From contig NW_019775081.1 of NCBI RefSeq assembly GCF_001039355.2, forward strand, positions 149,585 to 213,584: a stretch of DNA of 64,000 nucleotides, in the 5' to 3' direction. The translations under genes and the position numbers were made by a program. The DNA is from Lingula anatina. Its lineage: Eukaryota; Brachiopoda; Lingulata; Lingulida; Lingulidae. Below, one piece after another: positions 38,065 through 58,069 of the stretch; position 1 is the stretch's first letter; every line of letters begins with the position of its first letter. A model generated the notes under the pieces. That model did no database searches. It saw only the letters and a list, made by a program, of their open reading frames with translations, and was not told the origin of the DNA.

Positions 38065-40933
38065 TTAGCTTATAAGCTCACATATGATAATGTGAACGAA
38101 AACCGGCCACGTGAACCAAATGACTGTGAATGCCATCCAACGGGTATAGCTGCGGGGATTTCCACTATTTCCAGCGGTCTTATCTGGTAGGGGTGGCTCA
38201 ACCTTGCTTGATCCCTCATTACTACCACAAGGCACTGTGTCATCCAGGATTACTCTGACATTGAACTCGACACCATTGTATGGCACGGTTGCTTTCTTCG
38301 CGTGCAGGATATCGTTGATGCGATTCTTCAATGTTTCCAACATTCTGACCCCATCATAATACCAGCTGATCTGTTTTTGCAGTACAAGAATGCGGTGCAT
38401 AATCACCACAACATTGGAATATGGCGCCATCTTCATCTGATCCACAGTGGGTGTGGAGCATGCTCCTCGCGGTTGCAGTACCCATTCATTTTTAAACATC
38501 CAAGCAATGTTACTGGATGTATGAAAAATATAACCCAAGTAGTCACGGAACATCCTGCAAACACCAAGCATGTCTCCAGAAATGTTCAAAGAACCACTTT
38601 GAGTTAGCGCCATTTGCAATTGGTAACCTACGTTGAGAAGGGCTAGTGCCGGGGAGGGACAGCGTTCATTTGCCCTACTGCATGCCGACTGGAATGGAAT
38701 GGATTTGCGCTGAAATCTATTTTCACATAGAAGTGATTTCAAAAATCCTATTATTTTGGCATATTAAAGTTTTAAATCTGTGGTAGGTTGTCACTGTTTT
38801 GTTTGTGAGAAATCAGAAAAATGTTCAAATCATTTGAGAGATAGTTGACCACTATATTTTATATTATTTCATTATAGTTGGTACTTTCTTACGAAATTTA
38901 CTGAACAAAAGTCGGAATTTCATCCCATTGCTTGATTGACTATGGTCATCAAAATGGAAATCGCCAGAATAATTTTAGTTTACCACGTATTTGTATTACT
39001 AACGGGAATATCTGTTCCTGTTACAAGACTTACCATGGTTTTTGGTAGGCATTGTTTGGCGAATGTCTTTGAAGGATCAAGCATCATTGTGAACCCTACT
39101 GGAGCAAACGTCCTCTTTCCTGAGGCTACATGAATGAAAAATGATTTTAAATAATCTGTTATTAGTACAATGAATAGTTCTATTTCACAGTGTCGAATTA
39201 TGCAGTTACGCAAGACTTATTGATTGTTCGTTAACAAAGATTGGATTTAGTATGATTTAATATGATTTACTATGTAATATTTGCAACATATATAACTATG
39301 CAATATTTGCAACATATACATTAAATTAGTTGTACAAAAACACAAGATCAAAATTTCACGGCGGCACAGAGGCCAGGTCTACAACCATGGCGATTTTTTC
39401 TTTTTCTTTCTCGACTAAAACTCAATTTGGTTGATCTATCGCACGAAAACAGAGTCACGTTGGAATGGTTAGAGGGTATTTTGTGTCACACCGAAAACAT
39501 GTATTGATAGACATCTGAAAAAAACTTCTATATTACTTAAGCCATTGACCACAGAAACCGGAGCACCTGACCGCCCAGTCGCTCAGGATCTCTTACGTGA
39601 TACAAGTGAATTGAATACATTCTAGTAAAACTGCGTGTGACGTACTTCATAATTAATTCACAGTGAAAATCATTTGTCCCCATTTAGAGCAAAAGACAAA
39701 ATATATATAAAAAATATATATCTTACGTGGAGTAGAACACGTTCGTTCAATTGGTGGTGAACTTAAACTGTAGAGACAAAGCCAACAATATATGTTCCTG
39801 CCATACAGTTCAGCTCCGTGCGACCCTCTCTTCATGTAGATTAGCGAGAGTGGCCCTGCAGAACACACCTCTTTGTGTATTGGATCAGCGTCTCGTTTAC
39901 ATAATCTACCGGTGTTCCACAAAATTGACGTAACTGGACTTTCTCCGTGTGGAACGCATTGCCTTGTGGCAACTGTCGGTGGTGGAACAAAGAAAAGCAT
40001 GCAGCCTGGATCTGACTTGATGTGGATCAATATATCATCAAAGCTAGATGAGTTTAGATAGAGCTCCGTGCTGTCTCCCCAAGCTAAGCGGCAAGTGAAA
40101 AAGGGCGTCCACTTAAGGTGCTTCGTCGAACCGTGGCAGGTTGCGCAGAATTTGTTTTGATAAGTCAGTTTTGTGTCTGGATCTGACACTGGCAGCAAGC
40201 TGTCAATGTCATTGGTTTCGGTAGCATTTTCACAAAAGTTACGCTCGGTACTGTTCAACCAGTTACTGGGGCAAGAAGTTATCATCCAAAAATACCCACT
40301 TTCAATTCCCTTCAGGGTGGCTGTAGACTGCAATACGCAATCTATGTTATCTTTCAGAGCAGACTTCTGTATTGCTTGTCCTTGGGGTACTGAGTTATTC
40401 CCACAGGAATGGAGTGGTTCGCAGCAATCTCGAAACAGATTGCAGAGCTCGTCACAATGACACAGCACCTGCACACTGACAGACATTTCTTCCGACTCTG
40501 CTGCGCAAATCTGATTGTTCATTGTGAGGTTGAATGTAATGCCCCATGGTCGAACAGTTGTATTCAATGGAGAGGGCGTAGTCTGCGTAGTCACCGATCT
40601 CTTGGCGACGTTCCGGCGGACGTTCTGCAAAGGGGGATAGATGGTTGAGATTGCATTCTTAAAGAACGACGGCATACCACTTTTTATGCCTTGTTTAGTC
40701 GGTAACACTTCAGTACCCGCTTCTTTCTCGTTACTGGCATAGGTCGGTGACTCCTGGGCAATTGAAACCGTCGTGTTACATTGTTTCCCTCTAACGCAGT
40801 GTGTGGACTGACGGATGCTGACAGTTGTTTTCGCTGTCTCTTTAAACTGTCTCTTTGTTGTGTGGTTCTGTTGTCCGGACGCTGCAGTCCAGAGAAGAAA
40901 GAACACAAGCATGTTAATGCTTGATGAGCTCAT
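38065..40933 (-). CDS. Somatomedin-B-like ectodomain protein with single C-terminal hydrophobic segment, 638 aa
   Basis: Exons 39727-40933, 39034-39119 and 38065-38688 join in phase 1 and phase 0. I chose the start at 40933 because MSSSSINMLVFFLLWTAASG is a good signal peptide; the open frame itself extends 45 codons further upstream. After a Thr/Ser-rich N-glycosylated stretch comes CHCDELCNLFRDCC, matching the somatomedin-B core C-x-CD-x2-C-x4-DCC. Two further motifs, NKFCATCHG and GRNIYCWLC, resemble the paired cysteine motifs found between the somatomedin-B region and the membrane domain of Methuselah-like adhesion receptors. No seven-helix region follows. The protein ends after RWMAFTVIWFTWPVFVHIII, a single hydrophobic stretch suited to a membrane or GPI anchor. 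Ligand and role are unknown. It could be a truncated receptor relative or a separate surface-protein family. Confidence 0.75.
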
Positions 40934-41449
40934 TGTGATGGAGGCACAACCGTTGGCGAAAACAATTTGGATATGTTTGATATTCACTAACTGCAACTTT
41001 GTGACGCTTGTCCAGCAGCGCATCTCATATATAACATGCGTCACCGTAAGTGCAAAGGGTGAGGTCAATCAACTGGTGTAATTGACCGCTGCTCCTTTGC
41101 AAGGTTTCCAATGATATAAGGACATAGATCGGGGATTATCTCTTAAATGCTTGATCACTTTTGTTCTTGAAAGCATGTTTCATGACAGAATGTGCAAAAT
41201 TGTAATACAGATCTAAATAATGTCAGTCAGGGCTTCGTTTGTTAATTTTATTGTTTGTTTGTGTGTTTAAAAATGAACCATTTCTTATAACTTTCTAGTT
41301 ATTTGTTTATTGGATAACTGCGAGGGAGCTTGTTGCTTAGACCCGCCCATGTCATCAAAGGGGAGGCGCCATAGGAGCTATTCAGGTGAGCGCTGTAGTT
41401 TTGGATTGTTTAAGTTGTATCCGACTTGAAGCAGTAGAGCAACAGACGC

Positions 41450-41596
41450 ATGCCATGGTGGGTAAAAAGTAAGGAGAAAGGAACTGTGGAAAAATCAGTT
41501 TGGAAGTTTGCGAGGCCAGTATACGAAGACGAAAGAAATTCGTCACCAGATACTGACATTCAGAGTACCACCAGCACAGGTGCAAGTGGCACTTAA
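41450..41596 (+). CDS. Small open frame, 48 aa, or first coding exon of an unseen gene
   Basis: ATG at 41450 opens MPWWVKSKEKGTVEKSVWKF, then an acidic Asp/Ser/Thr-rich stretch ending STTSTGASGT and TAA. Composition looks like protein. A possible donor (GTGCAAG) occurs just before the stop, so this may instead be a first exon. It is divergent from the gene starting at 40933. A second short ATG-donor segment (MSSKGRRHRSYSG then GTGAGC) lies just upstream at about 41349-41387. No downstream exon was recognised and no family is known to me. Confidence 0.3.
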   Translation: MPWWVKSKEKGTVEKSVWKFARPVYEDERNSSPDTDIQSTTSTGASGT

Positions 41597-43455
41597 TTCA
41601 CTCGGCTGACACTTTGATCGGAATATAAATATAAACTCAACACAAAACGACTTTTAAAAACCACCCTTGTCTATTATAATGCAAAAAAGTCCGATCAAAT
41701 TGGTAAATTATTATTTTTAACAAATTTAATAAAATCGCCATTCGTATGCCTTAGTAAGCGTGCGTTCCACCCGTGCTCTGCACCCAACTGATATTTTCCT
41801 CAGTGCGGATGCTAGCCCATCAAAGAAAATAACCCATTAAATATTTTTGGAAACAAAGAAATGTTGTAGGGATAAATTTAAACTTCTATGTACCGTTGAG
41901 ATTCTAAGATAGCTTCCCAGCTGGTTAAAATGAAAATCCTCAACCCGAAAATGCGTCACCAGTATGGTTTTGAAACAAGCAATAACAGAGACATTCCACA
42001 AAATGAGAGAATGTAGGCGTCCGCGCGCGCGTGTGAGAGAGATAACAAGTTCAATATCGCAGTATAATTTTTTTTAATGTAATGAAAGGGACACAGTTAA
42101 ACGTTTCACATTATAATGTTATAGTGGTGTTTTCGAATTAATGTCAGTCAGTGGTGCCATCAGTATCCTGTGAATTAAGAATTCCATTGATATCCTTTAA
42201 AAACGCCAGTCAACCGAATTGATTTTTAAAGACTGAAAGAGGCTGTGACGCGAAGAGAGCATGTTTCTCACCGATAGAGACAGCCAAAGGCTGGAATCTA
42301 TAACGTTCCGTCCAAGATAACACAAAGTGGAAGTAATTACTCTAATGAATCGAAGTAATGTTTCTTAAGCATGCATAAAAGTTACACAAAAATGTTACTT
42401 TTAAAAACCAGACTTGAGTTTCAGACCGGCATTATTATATTGCGGCACGATAAACTCAAGAAACTGTATGCAGCCACTTGGAACGGTTTATCTTTAAATG
42501 CATTTGAATGACCAATACCGTTTAGAATTTTTAAATTCCAAACTAATTGACTTACAAGTTGAAAAAATACCGTGACTTGCAGATTCAACTCACACGCCAA
42601 TTTCTACACCGATTGTCAAAATCCAAAAGGTGGAAAATGCTTTTTCACATAAACTAATTAATGCTTTACGTGCACGGTTGAATCTACATGTATCACAATA
42701 CGCACGAGGCTAACGCAATTTATATTGCACACTATAGCAAATACAGAGCAGAGCAAAGTGAAATTTAAATCCTTAAGAAATATAAAACTTCTGTAAAAAT
42801 TATCGATTATCTTTAGTTTCTAGATCATACTGCATTTTAACCTCATCACAGGTAATTCAAGCAAAACAATTTATAATTCAAGAACGTGGAAGACTTTGGC
42901 GACATGATAAACTCTGTGGCCGCTCTACGTTCATTTTGCTTTTGGCTGATGATTTCTTTGGATGCAGTTAAGTAACAAACGCCATTAATACAATTGAAAT
43001 AAACCCAAGCTAATCAAGTTGAACGACGGAAAAAGGCCGTGAGGCAAAGACCATGCAGACACGCAGTCTTCTACACTGGTGACCGGAGATAACAAGTAGG
43101 CATGTTCCAATTAAACAGAGCAAAGTGGTTTATTCAATTACTTAATCCAGTTTATTATGTGCATGGATGTTCTTTTGTTCGTGTATATGCGCCACATGAA
43201 ATTCATCACAAAATGCACAAGAGGTTGTTAACAGGAAGCCGTAACATAGCTTTATTTATTTTGCGTAACCGTTGTCTTAATCTTTTTTTTTTACGATTGT
43301 ATTTTGGAGTGGGCAGATACCTTAACAAGATGCAATTTCAAATTAAATTCAAATGTAATCAAAAAGGCTATCCGTGTATCCATGTGTTTACGAGTTTCTG
43401 GCACTTTTCGTGTTTTGTAAACTGAAATTTAGTAAATATTAAACTATAAAAATAA
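41597..43455. other. Intergenic and TMEM184C-like 3' UTR, no gene seen
   Basis: No recognisable coding exon or transposon ends. Several plus-strand frames lack protein-like composition. The minus-strand 3' UTR of the TMEM184C-like gene presumably occupies its right part. Confidence 0.5.
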
Positions 43456-51816
<8,361 letters not shown>

Positions 51817-54800
51817 ATGGAGTGTACCCCAGGAAGATCCCGCCCTCCTAGGCCCCCTCCTATGGCACCTCAGACCACTGTTGCTCTGGTACAGGAGAAG
51901 ATAAAGAAAGTGAAACGGTATGGCAGGCTCCCTAAATTAACTTTAAAGTAAAACCGTCATCTCTGTGTCATTTTGTTGTTTTAAGGCGTTAACTTATGTT
52001 TATTGTTGTTAGGATTTTTGAATGTCAAGCCTCAAAAGAAATGGGACAACTAAGCTTAAAGGAAATGAACATCTTTAACTTATTTTATCTTTGAACCCTT
52101 TATCAAGTATTTCATTGTTACAGATACCACAATGAAGCATTTCAACAAATCAACAAAGCACTTACATATGATGAACAAGGACAAAAAGACCAGGCTTTAC
52201 AGCTGTACACCCGGGGCTGCCAGTATTTGGACAGGGCACTGTCTATACAGTGTGATGGAACTGGAGATGAGTTTGAAGATGTCAAACAGCTGAAACAAAA
52301 AATGGAAAAAACAAAGATTCAGATAAACAGTAGGATTGAAGCTTTGAAAGAGGATGAGGCTGTGGCCATGGCTATAGATGACCCACCCCCATCTTACCAA
52401 GCTTCCATGTTTGGTGCTTCTCAGGATGAATTTGAGGCTCTTGGTGATAGTATAATGACAAATGAAAATGGTGAACCATCACTGGAAACCAATGCTGAAG
52501 CTGTATACTCAATTCCAGAGGGTGTTCAAATATACTGGATAACTCCCCAGGGTTATGTCAGTGCCCCCTCCTACCCAGCAGCCTTACATATATTTAAGTT
52601 TAAAGAACAGGAGCCCCAAGGTGCAAGCAGCATACCCCGTCCTGAGGGTTTCCTTAAGGTGGGAGATTGGGTGTACCCTCTTCAGCCAGGGAGATCCCCA
52701 GTTCTTCATGCCAGGAACGGGGCATATATGTTTCCAGATGTTCTCTCAGCTCAAGAGGGTAGGTACAAGTGTTTTATTTTTCAATGATTTTTTAGTATTA
52801 ATAAAAATATGATGAATGTTCCAAACTTTTATATATTTATATGTCATTTCTACTAAGGGAACTTTCATGAAATTATGAAAAGAAATAGGAGAGAAACCTA
52901 TGGGCCTGAACCTGGCTTGAATTCCAAGAAGAAAGTAATATTGAACAATTGGTGTATGTCATTAATGGGACTGTGAATATTGCTGTAGTCTGTTTTGTTT
53001 TCAGGATCAGCTGTAGGACTAATGTTGCCCCCAGACTTGCCAACCTCAGAGAGGGAAAATTTTGAAGGGATTCTCCACTCCCTGACTGCCTTGCAAGAGG
53101 AGCCCCTTCCCACTGAGAGACCAGAGCCCCCTAGTGAGGCCCCTAGGGAGCCAGGAATAATTGAGGAAGACAGAACAAGTGCAAAAATATCTAGAGGACT
53201 GGTCACAGGTAATTCCATCCATTCACAATAACAGAAAAAATATTGTCAGTGTTAATTGATGTATTATGGTAGACACTTTGAGTCAAAAAAATATGTTATG
53301 CCTTGAAACTTCCCATAATACATTACTTGTCCCAGCATACACGAGTTNNNNNNNNNNNNNNNNNNNNNNNNNNNNNNNNNNNNNNNNNNNNNNNNNNNNN
53401 NNNNNNNNNNNNNNNNNNNNNNNNNNNNNNNNNNNNNNNNNNNNNNNNNNNNNNNNNNNNNNNNNNNNNNNNNNNNNNNNNNNNNNNNNNNNNNNNNNNN
53501 NNNNNNNNNNNNNNNNNNNNNNNNNNNNNNNNNNNNNNNNNNNNNNNNNNNNNNNNNNNNNNNNNNNNNNNNNNNNNNNNNNNNNNNNNNNNNNNNNNNN
53601 NNNNNNNNNNNNNNNNNNNNNNNNNNNNNNNNNNNNNNNNNNNNNNNNNNNNNNNNNNNNNNNNNNNNNNNNNNNNNNNNNNNNNNNNNNNNNNNNNNNN
53701 NNNNNNNNNNNNNNNNNNNNNNNNNNNNNNNNNNNNNNNNNNNNNNNNNNNNNNNNNNNNNNNNNNNNNNNNNNNNNNNNNNNNNNNNNNNNNNNNNNNN
53801 NNNNNNNNNNNNNNNNNNNNNNNNNNNNNNNNNNNNNNNNNNNNNNNNNNNNNNNNNNNNNNNNNNNNNNNNNNNNNNNNNNNNNNNNNNNNNNNNNNNN
53901 NNNNNNNNNNNNNNNNNNNNNNNNNNNNNNNNNNNNNNNNNNNNNNNNNNNNNNNNNNNNNNNNNNNNNNNNNNNNNNNNNNNNNNNNNNNNNNNNNNNN
54001 NNNNNNNNNNNNNNNNNNNNNNNNNNNNNNNNNNNNNNNNNNNNNNNNNNNNNNNNNNNNNNNNNNNNNNNNNNNNNNNNNNNNNNNNNNNNNNNNNNNN
54101 NNNNNNNNNNNNNNNNNNNNNNNNNNNNNNNNNNNNNNNNNNNNNNNNNNNNNNNNNNNNNNNNNNNNNNNNNNNNNNNNNNNNNNNNNNNNNNNNNNNN
54201 NNNNNNNNNNNNNNNNNNNNNNNNNNNNNNNNNNNNNNNNNNNNNNNNNNNNNNNNNNNNNNNNNNNNNNNNNNNNNNNNNNNNNNNNNNNNNNNNNNNN
54301 NNNNNNNNNNNNNNNNNNNNNNNNNNNNNNNNNNNNNNAAAAACTAGGGGCTTAAGGTTAATGTCATTACTTTTCACCGACAATCAACTTCACATTTCCC
54401 ATTTATTCAGAATAATTGTATATTAAGGTGTTTATTCCAGCTGGTTTATTTCATCAAATGTAATTTTAATTCAAGTTTTTGGTCAGTTAATGCAAACTTG
54501 TGAGACTCCTTGTTTTACTGTTTTTTTTTTCTTCCTCAGCTGTCAGTTCTAAATGTCATTAAAAAATATGTTAAAATTGCCAGATTTAAATATTTTCATC
54601 AAGTACATTTAAATCATTCAATGGTTATCACTCAAAAAGCTTTGTGTTTGGTTTCACTGAAAGTGCTTCTTTTAAGAAACATTGAAATGTTGCAGCTGCA
54701 GAATGGGTGTCCTGGGGGTTAGGAAAAGCTTCAGAGAAAGGGGGAGAACTTCTGAAGATGGGTGCAGTCAAAATGAAAGAGCATTTGAAACCAGAAGAAC

Positions 54801-56232
54801 AACAACCAAATGTAGATCCCCGTGTACAAAAAGGGTTGGTTTATGCCAGGAAAGGGACTGGGGTGGCTGTCAAAGTCAGTGGATTTCTTGGTGAGTGTTC
54901 GGGAATGCTGATGTACTGGTATATATATGGCATTGCGTAAGATGTGTTATTTGATAAGAAAATCTTCAAGGTGAATATTGATGTCAGTATTGAGTTATGG
55001 CTTAAACAATTTCAATCATTGTGTTTAGTTTTTTATTATCTTTTAGGATATTATAAACAAAATTGCTATATATTCTGGCTAAGACTGACAAAGTTAAATT
55101 TATATAAGATTTAAAAGTGTAAAATTTGTATAAGATTTAAAAGTGAATTTATTGCCATCCTAATTTTGCCATTTTGAGTCATTAAACATCACATGTAAAG
55201 ACAATTCAATATTGTCATTTACAGTGAATAAACTTGGTGAGGCCACCATGTTGTTAGGCCGACAGCTGGCACCACACATAAAGAAACATGGCACCCGACT
55301 GTTACCCAAGGAGTTGAAGGCCAGTGACCAGGAGGGAAGATCGAAGATTGACAATGTGCTTGAAGTGGCAGGAGGGGGCTTAAAAGGCAAGTTTGAATGA
55401 AAATTGGATTATGTGTCACTGATTAGCTGGTGTTTGGCAGTACACTAATTTAGTGTCTAAGAGTAGTCTTTATTTTTACTTTATGTAAAGTAAGAATTAT
55501 TGGGTTTCTGCTTCTCTCACATCTGTTGAGCTTTTAGGTAGGTAGAAGTGAAGTTTTTAAAAGTTAGTGTCATTTCATTGAGTTTGCTGAAAATTGTTAA
55601 AATAAGTGACACGTCATCTTTAAATAACTGTTATATTTAGGTTTAGGAACAGTGTACAATGGTTTAGAAGTTGCAGCCAAAGCTCTTGGAAAAAGCATTG
55701 CTACACAGACAGTCGATGTTGTTCAGCACAAGTAAGTCAGTCTTCATTATTTGCTCTTATATGTTTTCTTGGTATACATTTAAATAGCATCAGTCTGTGA
55801 CCAAAATGATATTTTCTGTTTTTTGTATGCAATCGACCTTCAATAAATATGTGTCAAAGTCAGTTACACAAACTTCCAAAAATTTACAGTCATCATAAAT
55901 AAACATCTAGGCATGTAAAAACAACAAAAAAAAAACTAGCTTTTCATAAGTATTTTTAATGAATTGACTGTGATAATTTTAGATATGGTGAGCAGGTTGG
56001 CAGTGCCACAGAGCATTCTTTGTACACAGCAGGCCACATTGTCATGACTGGATACAATGTCAAGGAAATGGGCATCAAAGCAATAGCCAAGAGAGCTGCC
56101 AAAGATACTGGAAAGGCTGTTTTAGAAGATTACAAAACAGCCAAGGTTGCTAAAGAGAATGGCACACATACTGTCACAATGTCGGAATTAAAAAAGCCAC
56201 CTCGTCCACCTCCACCTGATGGACCAAAATGA
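51817..56232 (+). CDS. SPART: Spartin (SPG20), 7 coding exons, about 545 aa
   Basis: Exons 51817-51917, 52124-52758, 53005-53208, 54696-54890, 55225-55386, 55641-55731, 55983-56232. Spartin is a multifunctional protein linked to lipid droplets, endosomal trafficking and mitochondria. An N-terminal proline-rich start (PPRPPPMAP) leads into an MIT domain (residues about 25-100, YHNEAFQQINKALTYDEQGQ). A PPPSYQ motif resembles a WW/ESCRT-type PPxY signal. The C-terminal senescence/plant-related domain runs from AAEWVSWGLGKASEKG through APHIKKHG to MGIKAIAKRAAKDTGKAVLE, and the chain ends in a PPRPPPPDGPK tail. Exon 3 and the exon at 54696 agree in phase and give uninterrupted homology, so the 991-N gap appears wholly intronic. 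The intron after 55386 begins with GC. The human protein is 666 aa. AATAAA lies near 56604. Confidence 0.95.
53348..54338. other. Assembly gap (991 N) inside a spartin intron
   Basis: Run of N. Reading frames that span it are meaningless. Phase and homology suggest that no spartin exon is lost in it. Confidence 0.97.
55387..55640 (+). other. GC-AG intron of spartin
   Basis: The donor is AAAAG|GCAAGT at 55386/55387 and the acceptor TTTAG|GTTTAGG at 55640/55641. Only this junction keeps frame (KG-LGTVYNG). The neighbouring GT at 55391 would shift it. The donor otherwise matches the strong U2 consensus, as is usual for GC-AG introns. Confidence 0.85.
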
Positions 56233-56639
56233 CACCTTTTTTGCATGCAGTTAAACAAATCCTATGTACAAACAGAATTGGACCCTCGGAGTTTTATTTA
56301 TTTATTTATTTAGTCATTTATTTATTTAAATGCTATTTATGGATACAGTGGAAGATGATTTGCTACTCTGGGTCCCTTTTACTAAGAGCTCATGTCAACT
56401 TGATATACATATAATGGCATAAAGTAAATTCTTTTATCATATTTAAGATATGTGCTATTTGTGGAATATATCAGTTTAATTTTTAGAGCTATTTTAACAT
56501 ATTTGATATATGTTTCATTTGAGATATATACCAGTTAAACTTTAGTGTCATTGTTCTGTGATAACAGCTGTGATTGTTATTTATGGGATGTTTATTTTAG
56601 TGGAAATAAAATGATTATGTATATCATTCATGATGCACC

Positions 56640-58010
56640 ATTAAGTATATTTACATGTAGGACTGCACCCAATCAAAAAATGCCCTCAAATTGTAGCAAG
56701 TTGGTGATTAAATTGCATTGACTTGTGGTTCAAGTGCAGTAATTATTGTTATAATAGTAGAAGTAATGTCAATGCTTATACTGTGCTCTTTTGGTATGGG
56801 GAACAGGTCTTGAAACATCCACGTTTTTCTTCAAAGTGACAAATGCCTTGGATAGTGTCATTGTTACATTTGTTTACCTTTGATTTCGTATAGTCATTTT
56901 GGTGGCATATTTAGTAAGAATCAACGTACTATACAGTAAAAATATTTTTCTGTTAATACAATGAATATGCATTCCTCCTACTAGTTGTTTGCTTCAATGC
57001 TTTTGAGTTTCATTTCATCAAGTGATAACGACTTAAAATATACATTATTATCAATTAATTATGAGGCACATTTTTACCTGCTGTCATTTGGAGTACATCA
57101 TTAACAGTTTTAATTACTCAAAATGTGTCAGGTATTCAACACAATTATGCCTGGATCTACCTTTGTTCAATAATAATAACAAAGAATTTCACTTAATTTT
57201 TATTAGAATGATATTGTATTATGCAAATTTATTTTAATATGGAGGTTAGGTTCATTTATACTTTGTTGCTCAGCAACAAGGCAATTGCCTTAGTTAATCA
57301 AAATAATTTAGCTTTGCATCGTACTTTGACAAATATTATATTAATAGACTTATGTTTGTGTTGGACAATTCAAAGGCATGCACTCCACCTGATAATTACA
57401 GTCATTTTGCATAGTTTGATATGAAAATACAGAGTATTTTAATACTCTTAAAAGAACAATCCAAACATTGTGCTTAATCCAGCAATGAATGTGTAACAAT
57501 GATTACGTAATGCAGAGTATAGTGTTTAACCCGTGAGAACTCCACATTTTTCCGACAAGAAAAAATCCCCAATAAGTACATAAGTCTATTCCTTGTGCTC
57601 TTCCCCATTCTGTTACAAAAAGTAAAGAATTGACAAGAATAATTCTACCTTGCTACTTGCAAAATATCACAAAAAAATGCCGTTTCAGCTGTTATGCTTC
57701 CAACATACTGAGCAATGTATCAGCTGCTTAAAATGTTCAAGGAATGTGATATGACAGAATGTCTATTAAAAACTAAAATTTATATTAAATCAAGACTGTT
57801 CTATGAGTAACTTCTCTTGTGGCTAAGTTGTTAAGTTACTGAACCACAAGATTAACTTCCTATATCAATGAAAGTAAAAATGTGCAGATTTTTTTTCTAT
57901 AAATGAATCGGCTGTAGTGACAAAAACTTAGTTTTCCTGGTCTGACTGCATTAAGTCCACCAGAAACATCCTCCATGCAATGACTTCTTGAATACAACCA
58001 TTTTGGCACA
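56640..58010. other. Convergent intergenic region between spartin and PRCP
   Basis: AT-rich, with no coding signal. The two genes converge here, so it holds downstream flanks and perhaps overlapping 3' UTRs. Confidence 0.5.
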
Positions 58011-58016
58011 TTTATT
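58011..58016 (-). terminator. Poly(A) signal of PRCP
   Basis: AATAAA on the minus strand, 54 bases past the PRCP stop codon. Confidence 0.6.
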
Positions 58017-58069
58017 ATTGCAAATCATCAACTTTTTTGCATCTTGGATGTACTTGAACTTGTAGTGCA

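Noticed and set aside
53266-54426. Long open frames on both strands across the assembly gap
   Set aside because: They consist almost wholly of undefined residues from the run of N. The flanking bases are intronic.
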